64,000 nt of DNA, taken from Serilophus lunatus. Taxonomy: Eukaryota; Chordata; Aves; Passeriformes; Eurylaimidae. Within the stretch, counting starts at the first letter, position 1. Each line of letters opens with the position of its first letter. The stretch covers positions 192,767-256,766 of the forward strand of contig VXBA01002616.1 in assembly GCA_013399895.1 (NCBI GenBank), in the 5' to 3' direction. Under the pieces are notes generated by a model that saw only the letters and a list, made by a program, of their open reading frames with translations, was not told the DNA's origin and did not search any database. The position numbers and the translations under genes were made by a program. This document shows, piece after piece, positions 23,241 to 35,800 of the stretch.

Positions 23241-26200
23241 AGGACCTGTTTGCAAGGACACAGATCGTGACACTACAGTGACACTAGGAAAGAGAAGCAG
23301 GGTAAAAAGGTAAGAGATGAAGTATGCAGTCCTGCACTGAGCTCAGCTGAGTAAAGCATATTGCTGGTGATCACACAGCAGGACCTGCGAAAGGCTTTTT
23401 GAAATTCCATGAATTTTTCAGCGGTTTTTTTGTTTTTTTTCTCTAGCGGTGTGACGCACTTTGAAATCAGCTGGACGCTAAATCACCTGTCATCAATTGG
23501 AACATTTTTTCTTATTGCAAGTATATGAAACAGAAGATTACTTTGTTACAGCAGGGGCTCTGTTGAGGAGGGAAAACAAATAAGAGTCAAGGGATACAGT
23601 CTAATCCAAAGGTTCCCATCCCTTTGCTCACCATCTGTGTAGTCAAAGATAGCAAAGGCTTCCTTGCCATGGGATAATGCAAACTCGGGGACTTCCTTGA
23701 CGTCATTGTGAAGGGTGGGTGGTCCATGTGAGAGATAACTGGCAGCACATCAGTTATCAAACATGTTAGAAGATCTTCAATGGTGAAGGAAAAAAGATAT
23801 TTCTTGAAGAAACTGTGCAAATCTTTAAGATAATATGTAGGGTTCTTATCTTTTAAAAAGATATTTTGCACAGATTTACTACTTTTCTAATAAATGAACT
23901 CTCAATTGCCAAGCTTGTAATCTGTAAAGATGTGCATAAAATGTTTTAAACACCAAACAGGCAGCCAGAGAATAAGATCTAGAGTTTTTTTTATAGGTAA
24001 GTATAAAAAAGGTCAGTTTGTATTTCTGAGTTTCTTTGAGCTATCTAAGCTGCTAAAATGACAATGATGGAAATGCTGGAAGAATTGCAGCATTTTCCTG
24101 TTCTAATTCCAGTACAAATTCTGTGAGGAAGAATGATATTTTATAAATCATTTCCTGCCCCTTTTCAGAAACAATGTAAGTACTTGGAAGTTCAATATCT
24201 CCCAAAGCCTGAAGTGACCTCTGAGAATCAGTTTAGAAAAATGACTTTATTTTTCTAAGTGAGTGAGCAGCAGGATAAGATTGAATGCAAGATAACTGAG
24301 ACACCTTTTTGGGGTTATCGTGGCTTTATCTGGCATCTGATTCAGCATTTCTAGAAGTCAGGGAAAAAGTTTTTCATAATATAGGAGTTAAAAGAGATTA
24401 TTCCATTAGGTTCACCTGCTGACAGTATCTTTACTCTGGTGCCGCACAGTCCTAAACGAATCCTCATTCACAGTTACAGTTATAGGAAATATATTTATCC
24501 CTTCCCTTCCTTCAATTGCTTTTAGATTTCATTTGACAAAAATAGGGAGATTATGTAGAAGTGGGCACAGAGCAAAGGAAGAAGTGGTAGGAAGTAAAAA
24601 GAGAATATGTTCCCTGTGGTTCAGTCCCTTGCTTCAAAAAAGACATCCACTGATTAGTGAAAAGTTGCTTGCAGAGATCTATGATATTTGGTGTTAATTT
24701 GACCAAGGAATGATACTACATGTATAGCTTTTCCCCCTGGAGGAAGATCAAGGCTGTAGGCCAGGTTATTCTTCAGGTGAAAGCTGGCAGGTCTTGATGA
24801 TACATTCAGAAACACCATGAGGTAGCTGCTGTTCCTTGAAAAACTTTGTGAAATGGCTCAGAGGTTCTCTTGGTGTGACTAAATAGTTCAATAATAAAGG
24901 AGAATCAATTTTGACTTCAGCGTAGAAAATGCGGGTGACTATGGAGTTCATAAGTATACATATATAAGTATGTCCTGAAAGTAACAAATGAGGCAAAATG
25001 TCTGTAGATAAGTTTATCTTCTAGGGATTATGAATATCTCAAGTGTCTACAGAATCACAGAATCACCATGGATGGTTTCCAAAAACAGTGCAAGTTACTT
25101 TGAGCAACTGGTATCAGCACTAATAACCTGTGTGCATATGCAGCTCTCCCTGGTGTAAACTTGTAAGCTTGTCCCTGAAAGATTTTATATAGTGATATCC
25201 TAGTCATCCCTTTTTACTGTTTGCTTCAAACTGATGTGGATATGAATGTCATGGCTATTACAGGACTCTGTCACTGATCTCACCGTGTATGTTAGAATCA
25301 AACAATTGCAAATCAGCCTTCAGGTCTGTGATTTGTGACTGCACACAATCTGTCCCTCTGTCTCCTCGAGGCCCAAATTTGAGATCAATAATCCTCTTCA
25401 CCTTCCCTGCTCTTCAAATTATTTGCATCTTTAAAGATGTTGAGGAGATGACATTACTTTCCCATACACTGAGTTTTTTGAAATTATAGCATCTCTGGCT
25501 AAAATTATGCAATGAAAAATGTCAGGCACAAGTGGATTTTGGAAGGAAAAAGATGTGAAGATAGATGAAGAAAGAGGAAGAAGCCTTAAAAAGTAATGAA
25601 TAACTTGGTCATGGCGTCTTTACAGGAATGAGACATAGCACAATCCAAGTTTCATTTAAAGTACTTTGTGGAACAGAAAAATATGTTTAAAACACAGCGT
25701 AGAAATGTACAGTTCAAAGATATAGAACGATATGTAAATCCCTTGGCACTTTTTTAATTCAGCCTAACCTTACAGCCTCTTATTTCAGAACTAAAAATCC
25801 TATTCACTGACAATGAGTGTCACTGAAAAAGTTGTAATTCACCATGTCCTAGAATTTGTTCCATTCTGCTTGATGTTTTTGCTAGACTCAGCAGAAGACA
25901 AAATGGAGAAAAATGTTTTATGCTCTAACAGAACACAACCTAGTTTCCAAAAACTACTGTCAGACATACATCTGTCCTGATACCACTGCTATATTTATCA
26001 TAACAATAAAACATAAATAGCAATGAAATTATATTTTATATTTCTGTGACACTGTTTAGTTGCTGAGACCAAATGCTTTGCAGTTAGACAGTATGTGCAG
26101 CACCAATAGCTCAAACCAATGCAATGCAAAGAGGTCATGTGTTGGGTGCAAATAGTCATTTATTCACACTTTGAAACAGCTGGTGTAGCAGAACACCTAT

Positions 26201-29200
26201 TTTCACCAGAATTTATCAGATGTTATAGAGACCTACTCTGGATGGATGGAAGAGCTGATGGTCCTAAAGAGGCTAATAACCAAGTGAAGACAGATTTTAC
26301 AGTGGATTCTGTAGGGGAAAAAAACCCCAAACATTCAAACCTTGCAACCTCAAGCACTGTTTAGAAAGTCACAGCTTCATTTAGTATGGGAGCTATGAAA
26401 TTATGCATCCATGTAGTAGAACAGATGGAAAAAAATAACCAACAACAAAAAGATGGGGGAAGGAAAACTACATTGTCTCTACCCAATAGCTGGAGGATTA
26501 GAGAGATAAAGGATTTTACTCAATCAGCTTAACCCTAGATACTTGCCTCTGCTTTAACCACTCAATAGTCTTGAATGAAAAACAGTGATATTGTTCTCAT
26601 CCCTTGTCTCCATTAATGTTTTTGGAGACAAAATTATCTTCAACATACCACCAAGAAATTTGGAAATTGGTTGATTTGTGGTATTGCATCCTCTGAGCTC
26701 CAAAAATGAAGGAGAGAGGTTATATAGTTTGTCCTGGGTTACTCATCAAACTGGTGGAACTATGGTATCCAGATTACTAAAGTGCTACTCTGACAGCTCT
26801 TGGACAGAGTGCTTGTCTGCTACTTCAGGTCATGTCCACAGCTGCTACTGAGTCAGGATAGTGAACATTATATATAACTCAGAATGCAGTTTATCACCTC
26901 ATAAGAGACAATATTAAAAAAAGGGTAAACACTAAAACAAACAGATAAAAAAATGAGTCTGAAAAAAAATGAAATTAATTTCAGCAAGTTTCGTGTGTAT
27001 AAAAAAAATAGGTAAAACTTAGAATTTTATATTGCAAATGCTTTCTGAAAATCCTAGAATACTTAATCCTGTCAAAAGTACCTCCTTTGCACATGAAACT
27101 GAGCACTTTTTTGAATGACAGTATTCCTTTAAGTTTCAAGACTTTCCAGGAACCACCTCAGTGCTTTCTGCCTGTACTTTATTGTCTCCTTTACATCCCA
27201 GGTTAGGTTACCGTGCATTTAGCTAAAACTTACAAAGATAATGACTGCAGCAGACAGATTTGCTTCAGCAAATCTATAAAGATTAATCATGCTTTTCTGT
27301 TGAGAGAATACAACAGTAAAAGACACCAACAAAAAAACAGAAACAAAGCAAATAGCAACTTGATAGAACTGACTACAAACTGACTCCAAGAATTCTGTCA
27401 AAAACACAACGCCAAATGTAACAACAAACTACAAAAGCAAATTTGGGAACTAAGAGCTGGCTGGAATGAAGCCCATTAGAGTAAATAAAATGTTGTCTGC
27501 TCTCATTCAGGACAACATCCTCCACAAATAAAACCACTTGACTCTGTCAAACAATTTTTCTTGTAGCTGAAAAAACTTACAGCACTCTGAAAATTAGCTA
27601 TATGTTTGGGGCACAAAGCAGAAAACAAAGCAGAAAGATAAAGTTGCTTTATGGCAAATGGGCTGAGGCAGGAGAGGAGGAGAGAATGTCCATGGACTTA
27701 GTGTTAACCATGACAAGGAAATGCAGAAAAGGCAATTTTTTTAAAAGACTAGTAATTCCTCTGGAAAAGTCACAGTAAAACGGGAATAAATGCACTTGAA
27801 TGTCCTGTGAGTTGCCCTTTTTAAAACAGATTTGCACAGTGCAGCTAACTTCCCAATGTTTAAATGTGCATTTTTAGCATATTAATCATATTAAATAAAA
27901 TCACATATACTTTTTCTTACAGATAGCATATGCTTTGGTAATTCTATCAAAATTATAGTATGTATCAGAGATTATATTATTTTAAGGCATATTCAAGAGA
28001 CATGGAATTCAGAAGGAAAATGCAAACTCACAGCAAAGATATAAAGACTGAACCCAACATGTATTTTTTCACTCTGCTGAATCTGAAGATTCTGATGACT
28101 CTCAAGTCTAACATGTCCCAGATCAGGCTTAGTTTTATACTTGAAAAATCCTAATAGTTGCTTTTTTTAAAACTGAAGAATATTTACCACACAGAATTAA
28201 ATATTGCATATCTTGGAAGAGTGCCAAATCATGGGATGAATGTCTCTGACTTCAGCAAAATTAATCCTGCACTTACCATGATAAGGCTGATCCTCTAAAT
28301 CACATATTCACTAAAAAGGGGAATAAATTTACAAAAAACAGTGGTTTCCAACACTGATAGTCAGGCAAGTAGAGCCTAAATGTCACTATCTTTCCCCTGA
28401 AGAATGACTAGACCTACTGAACAAGAACAAATCCTGTACAATATGCAATCAGAAGATCCAACACAGCTCACCATGCATGTGCTACAGAGTGTATGTACAC
28501 AGGTAAACCTCCCAAGGGGGCTGCAAGAAATACGGCCATTGCCTATGGGGCATGGGATGTAGGCAAGAAGATTTGCTTTAATTAGCTGAATTCAGTATAT
28601 GGGGCATTGCCTCAGCATCTATTTATAGATTATGCATTGCATGAGTGACAGGATGATTTATGAAGTTCCTAAAATCAAAATATTTGGTGTACTTGTAAAA
28701 TGCTTCCACTGTTCTCCAGGCATTCACTTATGATGACAAGTAGCTTGGGTAGACCTTTGACAAGGTAGGGTCTGTTGTGTGCTTTTGAACAACTGATAAT
28801 ACAAGGACACTATGTGTTAAGTTACAGTAAATCAACTTTAATTAAATATTAACCTTTATGAATACCTACAAACACATTTTCAATTTCCATGCCTTATATC
28901 ATTTGAGTTATTCAGCAAACTTAAATTAAGTACCACAACATGATAAAAATAAACTCCTGTTTGGATGCATGTGAAATCCTAATCTCAAAAAGTCCTAGCT
29001 GCTTCTCCATTAGTTCTTTCTTGACAAAGGCTGGACTAAAACCTCATTTCCGTAGAAATAACTGGGAGTTTTGCCAATCATTCTATAGTTCTGTCTTCTA
29101 TTCTGGTTCTTTTTCTGTAATCTTTTAACAGTTGGTCTTACAACAGAGCTTAAAGTGGGGAATGCAGCTGAAAAGATATGTTTAAATAGAAAAAGTGTGC

Positions 29201-32200
29201 TGAATGCTCATCATATGTCCATTCTTGAGTAGATACCATGAGGAAGCGCAGATAACACTTACACTTTTCAAAATATGTTTGTAAGCTTGGGTAGCACTTC
29301 CTCACAGCACTAACTGGCTGATCTTTCATGGCATTTATGCATCATGCAGCAATATTTTCAGAGACAAAATTATCTCCATTTTTGAAAGAGGTGGTAGTTC
29401 AATGTGATGTGCAGTCACAGAAAAAATATTCACAGATAATAGAAGCCTAAAAAGCTTAAATATTGAATACAAACTTGCTTTGTAAAAGAACAATACAACA
29501 ACAATGACAAGCCAGTTTAGCTCTTTTTAAAGGATTAGATATATTTGACATGTCTGAAACCCTATGCATGCTGCACAGAAAGATTAACTGAGATACAGGT
29601 AAAAGATATGAAGTCCTGAAACAATTAGTAGTTGTTTATGTCCTGCTGTGGGTAGAATGGCACAGCCATCACTCAGGTTTCCCAAGCCAACTGATAACAG
29701 AACCTTCCCATGACAGTTCTGAGGCTGAAGATACGTCAGTGTGGAATTGTTGAGGTCACTTCTCTCCTTTGTTATTCTCCTTTTTGGCCCTCTCCTAAAT
29801 TCAAAATTGTTTTAAAGCTAACAGGATTTACAATCATGTAAATAAAGGATATTATATTAGCTTGCATATCAGATATGCTTGTTTATTCAGTCCAAGGAAG
29901 AGCTAGCAATAGCATTTTCGTGACATCAGAGGCGAAGCAAAGGAAGCCATTCCAACTAATTAATCTCAGTATTGTTTATAAAGAAATATGGGCAACTAAT
30001 CTGTGTAATTCTTCCAAGGAGTCACAGTTTGCACAGTATGTTTAAACAATGTATGAATATTAAGGGCAACTTTGAGGATGCATTTTTAATTCATCAGTGC
30101 AAGGTACCTTTTAAGAGTTGATCTGAAGTGTGAGGTCCACAATGGTGGCTTATCTGTTCTTAAAGCCCAGGTGAAAGCGATGTGGAAGCACCGACAAGCC
30201 TAGTGTAACACCCACTAATTTGTGAACTGCTTAGGAAAGAGTTAATGGTAAGCATTACGACTAAAATGGTTAAGACACGGATTTCCACTAGCATTCTAAA
30301 ACTTTGTGCAAGAGACAGTAGAACTGAAATAATAATTCTCAAACACGGTTTTGATTTTCTTCTACTTGATTCTATTCTCACCTGAACATTTGCAACTTCT
30401 AATGAGAGATCTGTTAAAACTGCAATACCTTGCAATTATACAAACACTGAAAGTGTAACTCTATGGCTAAAGAATGAGTTAAATGTGGGAATTAAATGAT
30501 GTAATATTCATGAACTCCAAGGATCAGTTCAAAATTCACCTTTTTTGTGTGAGATTGAATTTTATGGTGATTTGGGAACAGATTATTTAAATTTAAATTA
30601 ATTTAACCAGTTTCTAAGAAAAGGAATTTCTAAGCTTCATTTTGTTTGTCTAACAAATATTTTTAGTAATCCTTCAGACTTTACATTAAGCCTCTCTGAA
30701 AACTTTAAGAGAAACTGAGCTATAAACAGAGAAAATTAATAACAGCCCATATCATTACCAGTTCAACATTTTTACCACCTTTATTTCATCAAATAAACAG
30801 TGTCTCCTTTCTGTAACTTGCTTTCTTTCAATGTGGATGGATTGGTGATTTTTACATGTGCACTGGGTAATTAAGAGATAATTCATGCTTAACTGTAGTG
30901 TGCATGATGCTACTGAACACAGGCTGGGGAGCTATGGTGTGAGAAGGATGTCCTTGTTCTCTGCTGCCTTGAATGCTGGTTTTGCAGGCACAGTGCTACA
31001 ATCCTGTCATGCTGCTTTTCTATTTAATAATTAAAAATTAGATGTGTCTTTCACCTTGTGTATACTACAAACTTCTCCCTCCATGCCCCATTGTAACTCC
31101 CTAAGTCTAAGATACCTCCAAATGATCCATTTTCTCCTCAGTGACTGCTGAGCTAAACTGTCCTCAGGGTCTCAAACAACACCCTTTGGTTTTGGTGAAA
31201 ACATGACTACCATTTTTAGTTTCTGCCAACTCTATTCTGTGGTCTTCAAATCTCTTTCAATCTCCCTCTACCTGACTTCCCAGCTCACTTAATGTCCTCA
31301 TCCTTGCAGATTCCTTCTCCAAAATACCTGTCACTGGTCTGTAAGAAGAGATGCAATGTATATAAGACAGGTGGTTTCTTTCACACGAACATATTTCTTT
31401 ATAATTCCAAAGACATCTTTGATTTTTTTTCCATAGTGTTTGAAATTAAGCAAAAATAATTCAGAAAAATCAAAATTTCCTAGTCAGCAGCTGTCAGAAT
31501 TCAAAATGGCACTGCTGATAAATGCTGAACCCAGCCAGGTCTCCAACAACCACAAGAATACATCAAAAATCATTGCTGATATGCTAAATTAATCTATTTT
31601 TAGGGCTTTTCATTTTCCTGCCAGTAGTCGAGCTTATGGTGGATGGTACTTTGAAAGTGTCCAGTGACTTCCAAGGTTAAAATCTAACCCTGAACACCCA
31701 CCAATACACCAATACCAATACACACCAGAAGGTGTGACATTTCTCCATGCTGAACACAGAGAGAAGGGTCCAGCCCTGGTGTCCCACTCCCACCCGTGAC
31801 CCCTTCCAGCCCTCATCCTTTGGCTCCCTCCTTGCCTGTTCTCCTGTGCTTCACTTCTACTTGTTTTCATACACTGTGAGGGGACAGGAAGGCAATTTTT
31901 TGGCCTCCAAACCACTGTCAGTAAGTGGAGGGAGCAGACATTTTGTGCAGAAAATGATTCATGTGCCAGAAGCTTTCCCTTAGGACTCCATGAAAATTTT
32001 ATAAAATCACTAGATCCACAGAGGAATAGTAAATTCTGCTAACACTGGCTGTGTTGTGACTTTTCAGAGAATTTCTTTCAGCCACCAGCTGAGCTAGGTA
32101 AGAATACTGCCCACAGTGACCTGTGGCCAGTACAGAGCCACCAGACCTATCACCCAGCCAGTCTGTCCTTGCAAAACCTGCTGAGGATAAGGAGCAGGAA

Positions 32201-32784
32201 TGACAGTGGAATTCCTGTGTTTATATAGGAACTATTTAATCGAAATAAAGTTTTGCTGTCATACCTTCCTGTTTTCAGAAGTTATCCAGCCATGAGCTTC
32301 CTAATCAAAAGAGATGTGGCAGCATGCCACAGAAGAGCCTCCCTTCCAGCATGCAGCCCGAAGTATTTCCAAACATCAGGCTGTGTCTAGAAACACGTCT
32401 CACCTGAAAATTTGAGCTCTATGCTATATGCATCAGAACACACATTTATTTAAAAGAACCATATAGAGAAATAGCAGTTACCACAATCCACAGACCACTT
32501 TAAATAAAACCCCAAAATGAAGCCAATCAAATAATACCTATGTGTCCAAACTTTCATTTGTTTTCAAAAGATAGATATTTGTCAGTGAAGAAAATATATC
32601 ACAAAATTTCATGACAGAATCTTCATGTGTTTAAATTAATGTCTGAATTTTCTTTACAGCATAAATTCAAAGGCCTCATACATATAGCATTATATATCTC
32701 TAGTTTACTGTAAGCAGTAAAAATGAGGTAAGAGGTCCTCTGGGTCCAGTGTTTGATGGCATGAGTGATCCTAGTCCCTGAGTG
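23241..32784. other. Non-coding stretch, no gene seen
   Basis: Long AT-rich interval. The only repeat supported is a short CR1-like snippet at 25049-25080. An interval near 29.88-30.08 kb has the look of a conserved noncoding element (see findings). No exon was recognised. Confidence 0.5.
25049..25080 (-). mobile_element. CR1 3' terminal snippet
   Basis: ACAGAATCACAGAATCACCA followed by TGGATGGTTTCC is the antisense of the CR1 terminal octamer repeats and the first bases of the 3' UTR. The rest of the element is absent or too diverged to see. Confidence 0.5.
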
Positions 32785-32812
32785 ATCCTATTGTGCCTGA
32801 GGACAATAGGAT
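32785..32812. repeat. Perfect 10-bp inverted repeat (hairpin)
   Basis: ATCCTATTGT and ACAATAGGAT are exact reverse complements around GCCTGAGG. Just upstream the 12-mer TGAGTGATCCTA occurs twice (32762 and 32779), so the spot combines a direct and an inverted repeat. Confidence 0.75.
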
Positions 32813-35800
32813 GCAAAATTCCAAATACATTGAAAATCTGAAGGCCTGGAATTCCTTCCAAAAGGAATTTTTATTCCTATAGATTTTAGTATGGGACTGT
32901 TAATAAATAATGATTACTATAAGGTCCAGGGACTCCTGTCAGCAATCTGAAGACATATTTTATTAATTTCAAGGATCCAAGTATAATATTCCCGACTCAG
33001 AGCTGACAGAAGACTTCTTAGCAACAGACGTTGTATTGCTTTGTTCTGCATTGCTGTTGAAGGGCTTGTTCCTGATTTGAATGAAGCTGCTCATATTGAG
33101 GAAGCGGAATGGCAAGAGGGAAGAAGGCAGAAGACCTGAGGTTTCTTATAAAGTGGAGAAGGTACAGAGTAGCTGTTCTTGCTTAGAGGTGCAGTGATTC
33201 CCTCAGCCATAGCTGCTGTTCCATGAGCTCTTCACTTACCTTTAGCAGCAGATATGCTTAACTGCTCCTAGAGGATGGAAAATAAACTACAAAGACACAG
33301 CCATTTCTTCACACCAGCAATGCACTGCCTTGCCAAAATGCAATTGTCCCTGGCCAAAATTTAGCAAACAACCCTTTAGAACCAAGTGCTCTCTATCAGT
33401 GAGGATATTTTGCATGATCATTTTACAATAAAAGGTAATAATCTGTATTTGTAGAAATATACCAGCTCAGTGACCTTGGTGATCTTTTTCTTTAAATGCT
33501 CATGTGAGTCAGAAAATCGCAACCTGATTATCCTATGTTATCCAGCTGTCAGGCTGAAGCTCACAGCAATCCTTTCTGATTCTAACATCTATGAATCTAA
33601 AATTCAACTTAATATTTGTTAAAATTAAATGTCATGCACATGTGAATTTGACTTGACCTCAAGTAGCATTTCCAGATCCTATAGAGATTTGATGTGCATG
33701 TCACCTTCATCCCTAGACATGAAACTGCAGTTCAGTTGAATAATAGGCACAGTGATGGCACTGTCAAGCACTTAATCCCTTTTGCTTTGCACTCAGCACA
33801 AGTCTTGAATTCCTCTGGTTCATATCCCGAATGTCAACTCAACATGATTTCTCTTAAGCGAATTTCAGGTGTCAAATTTCCGCCCATGTCAACAACCTAC
33901 AGATCCCAATTCAAAACCCTTTTGTGAAATACTTTATTGTGTATAGATGCAAACTGAAAACGGAAGAAATGTTTATATGATTTTTTTTCCCAAACCACCA
34001 AGATTTACTTAATCTAAAGCTGACCATAATCCTTTTCTCAACAGCGAGAGTCATCTGGATATTGAGATCACCTCTGAGATATGTTGTTACTTTATGCATA
34101 AAAATATTTTCTTCATAGCTGAAGATGAACGCTGCTCTCTTTTTCACATCATTTCCTGGTTCACATCTCTACATTTACATTTGTCAGCCTGGGCATCATT
34201 GTCTTAATCAAATCATAAGCGTGTTTTTCAGGGCCTTGTCACATTTCCATTGTGTTATAGCAAATCTCTACAATAGAGGTTGCGATTATTATTGTAAGAG
34301 ACACCAGTGATGTAGAATCTGTGTATGTGTTGGTGTAAACCATTTTAACCTTGTAGTTGTTTTTGCCCTTGAACACAATGGCATGGACCTATTAACCTAA
34401 ACACGAATAAACAATTTCTTGAAATATTTTGACTGTTAAAAAATGGACATAACAAAAGCCATACTTGTCTGGACATGCGAAAACCAAGACTATCTGCAAT
34501 TGCTTTTGTCACATCTCTGCACAGAAAAGTTACACTGAACATCAACAGCACAACCGTTCTCAAAAGTTAAAAACATACTTGTGTGTTTCAAAACAGAAAC
34601 AGAATCTTAAATTACTAATGAACCCTCACCTCTTAGTTTAACTGTATCAAGGTTTTGATACAGTTGATACTTTGAGGTACAAAGACTAATAAATGCTTTT
34701 TTTTTTCCATGGTAATGAGGAGTCTGTATCTCCCCTGGGCAATCAAGTGAAATCGAGCAGAAACGCTGCCCTAGTCGACTGGAAAATCAATTATTGACAC
34801 ACCTGATTAGTGAGTTTTATTGCATTAATTTTTAAAAGCTTATGAACCTGAGCTCCAGTTTTTGCAGTGGCTATGCACAGAAATTGAACAAGTAGCTTCA
34901 TGCTTAATGATAAGAGAAATTTTTGCATGATTTATGGAACTTTGGCAGTGGGTACTTCATTTCAGTATCCATGAGCTTGCCTGTATTTGACTGTTTCCTA
35001 CATTTACCCTTTCTGAAGTCTTTCTATGTGAATTCACTTGCCAGTTGGTGTGCTTTTTTGTGACTACATTGAAAAAGGTTCTGGTTCCTTGTGTTTTGCT
35101 GACTAAGCTTTATATGTGTGTATCTCTACTTCACAGCAGTCTTCTAGTGCTTTTCTTTTCTCTGCTGTTTTTCTGTTTGGCAAACTCCATACATCCCAAT
35201 GATTCTTCTACTTTTCTATGCCTGGGTGGCTGTTTCAGCATCCAGGATTGTGGAGGACAGTAATAAAGACACTAGTGACATATGGCCTAATTATTCGTGA
35301 TGAGGAGCTCCTCCTTGAAATCCAGGATTTCTTGTTGCCCCAGATGTTCAGGACATCTATGTAGAAACCTGAATCTGTGGAGGATGAGTGAGTCTTGAGC
35401 CTTCTGAGGAATGAGAGGGATGTTGTTTCAGTGCAGAAATGGACAGCGTGGCAGAACTGTACAGCAATGACATATAAGCAGGCATTGTCCATCCAGTAAG
35501 ATTTTGGAGGAGTTTACCTGGTTCATCATTTTTTAATATCTCTTCAATCTTCATTGTCTTGTGAGCAGTCTCTTCTAATAACATTAAATCCAAAAATTAA
35601 TATCCAACACTGTAAGGACTGCCTGCAGACATGCAGGTGCATTTACGGACCTGCTCCCACTCAGTCCACTCTCCCCTTGCCTCCAACTCAAGGTCTGTGG
35701 CTGCTTCATTTTTTGGTCCAGATTATCATTTTACGAAACCAGTAGCAGTATGTGGTTCATTGTAGGAAGATTCACAGTACAGCCTTGAGAAAATACAGTT

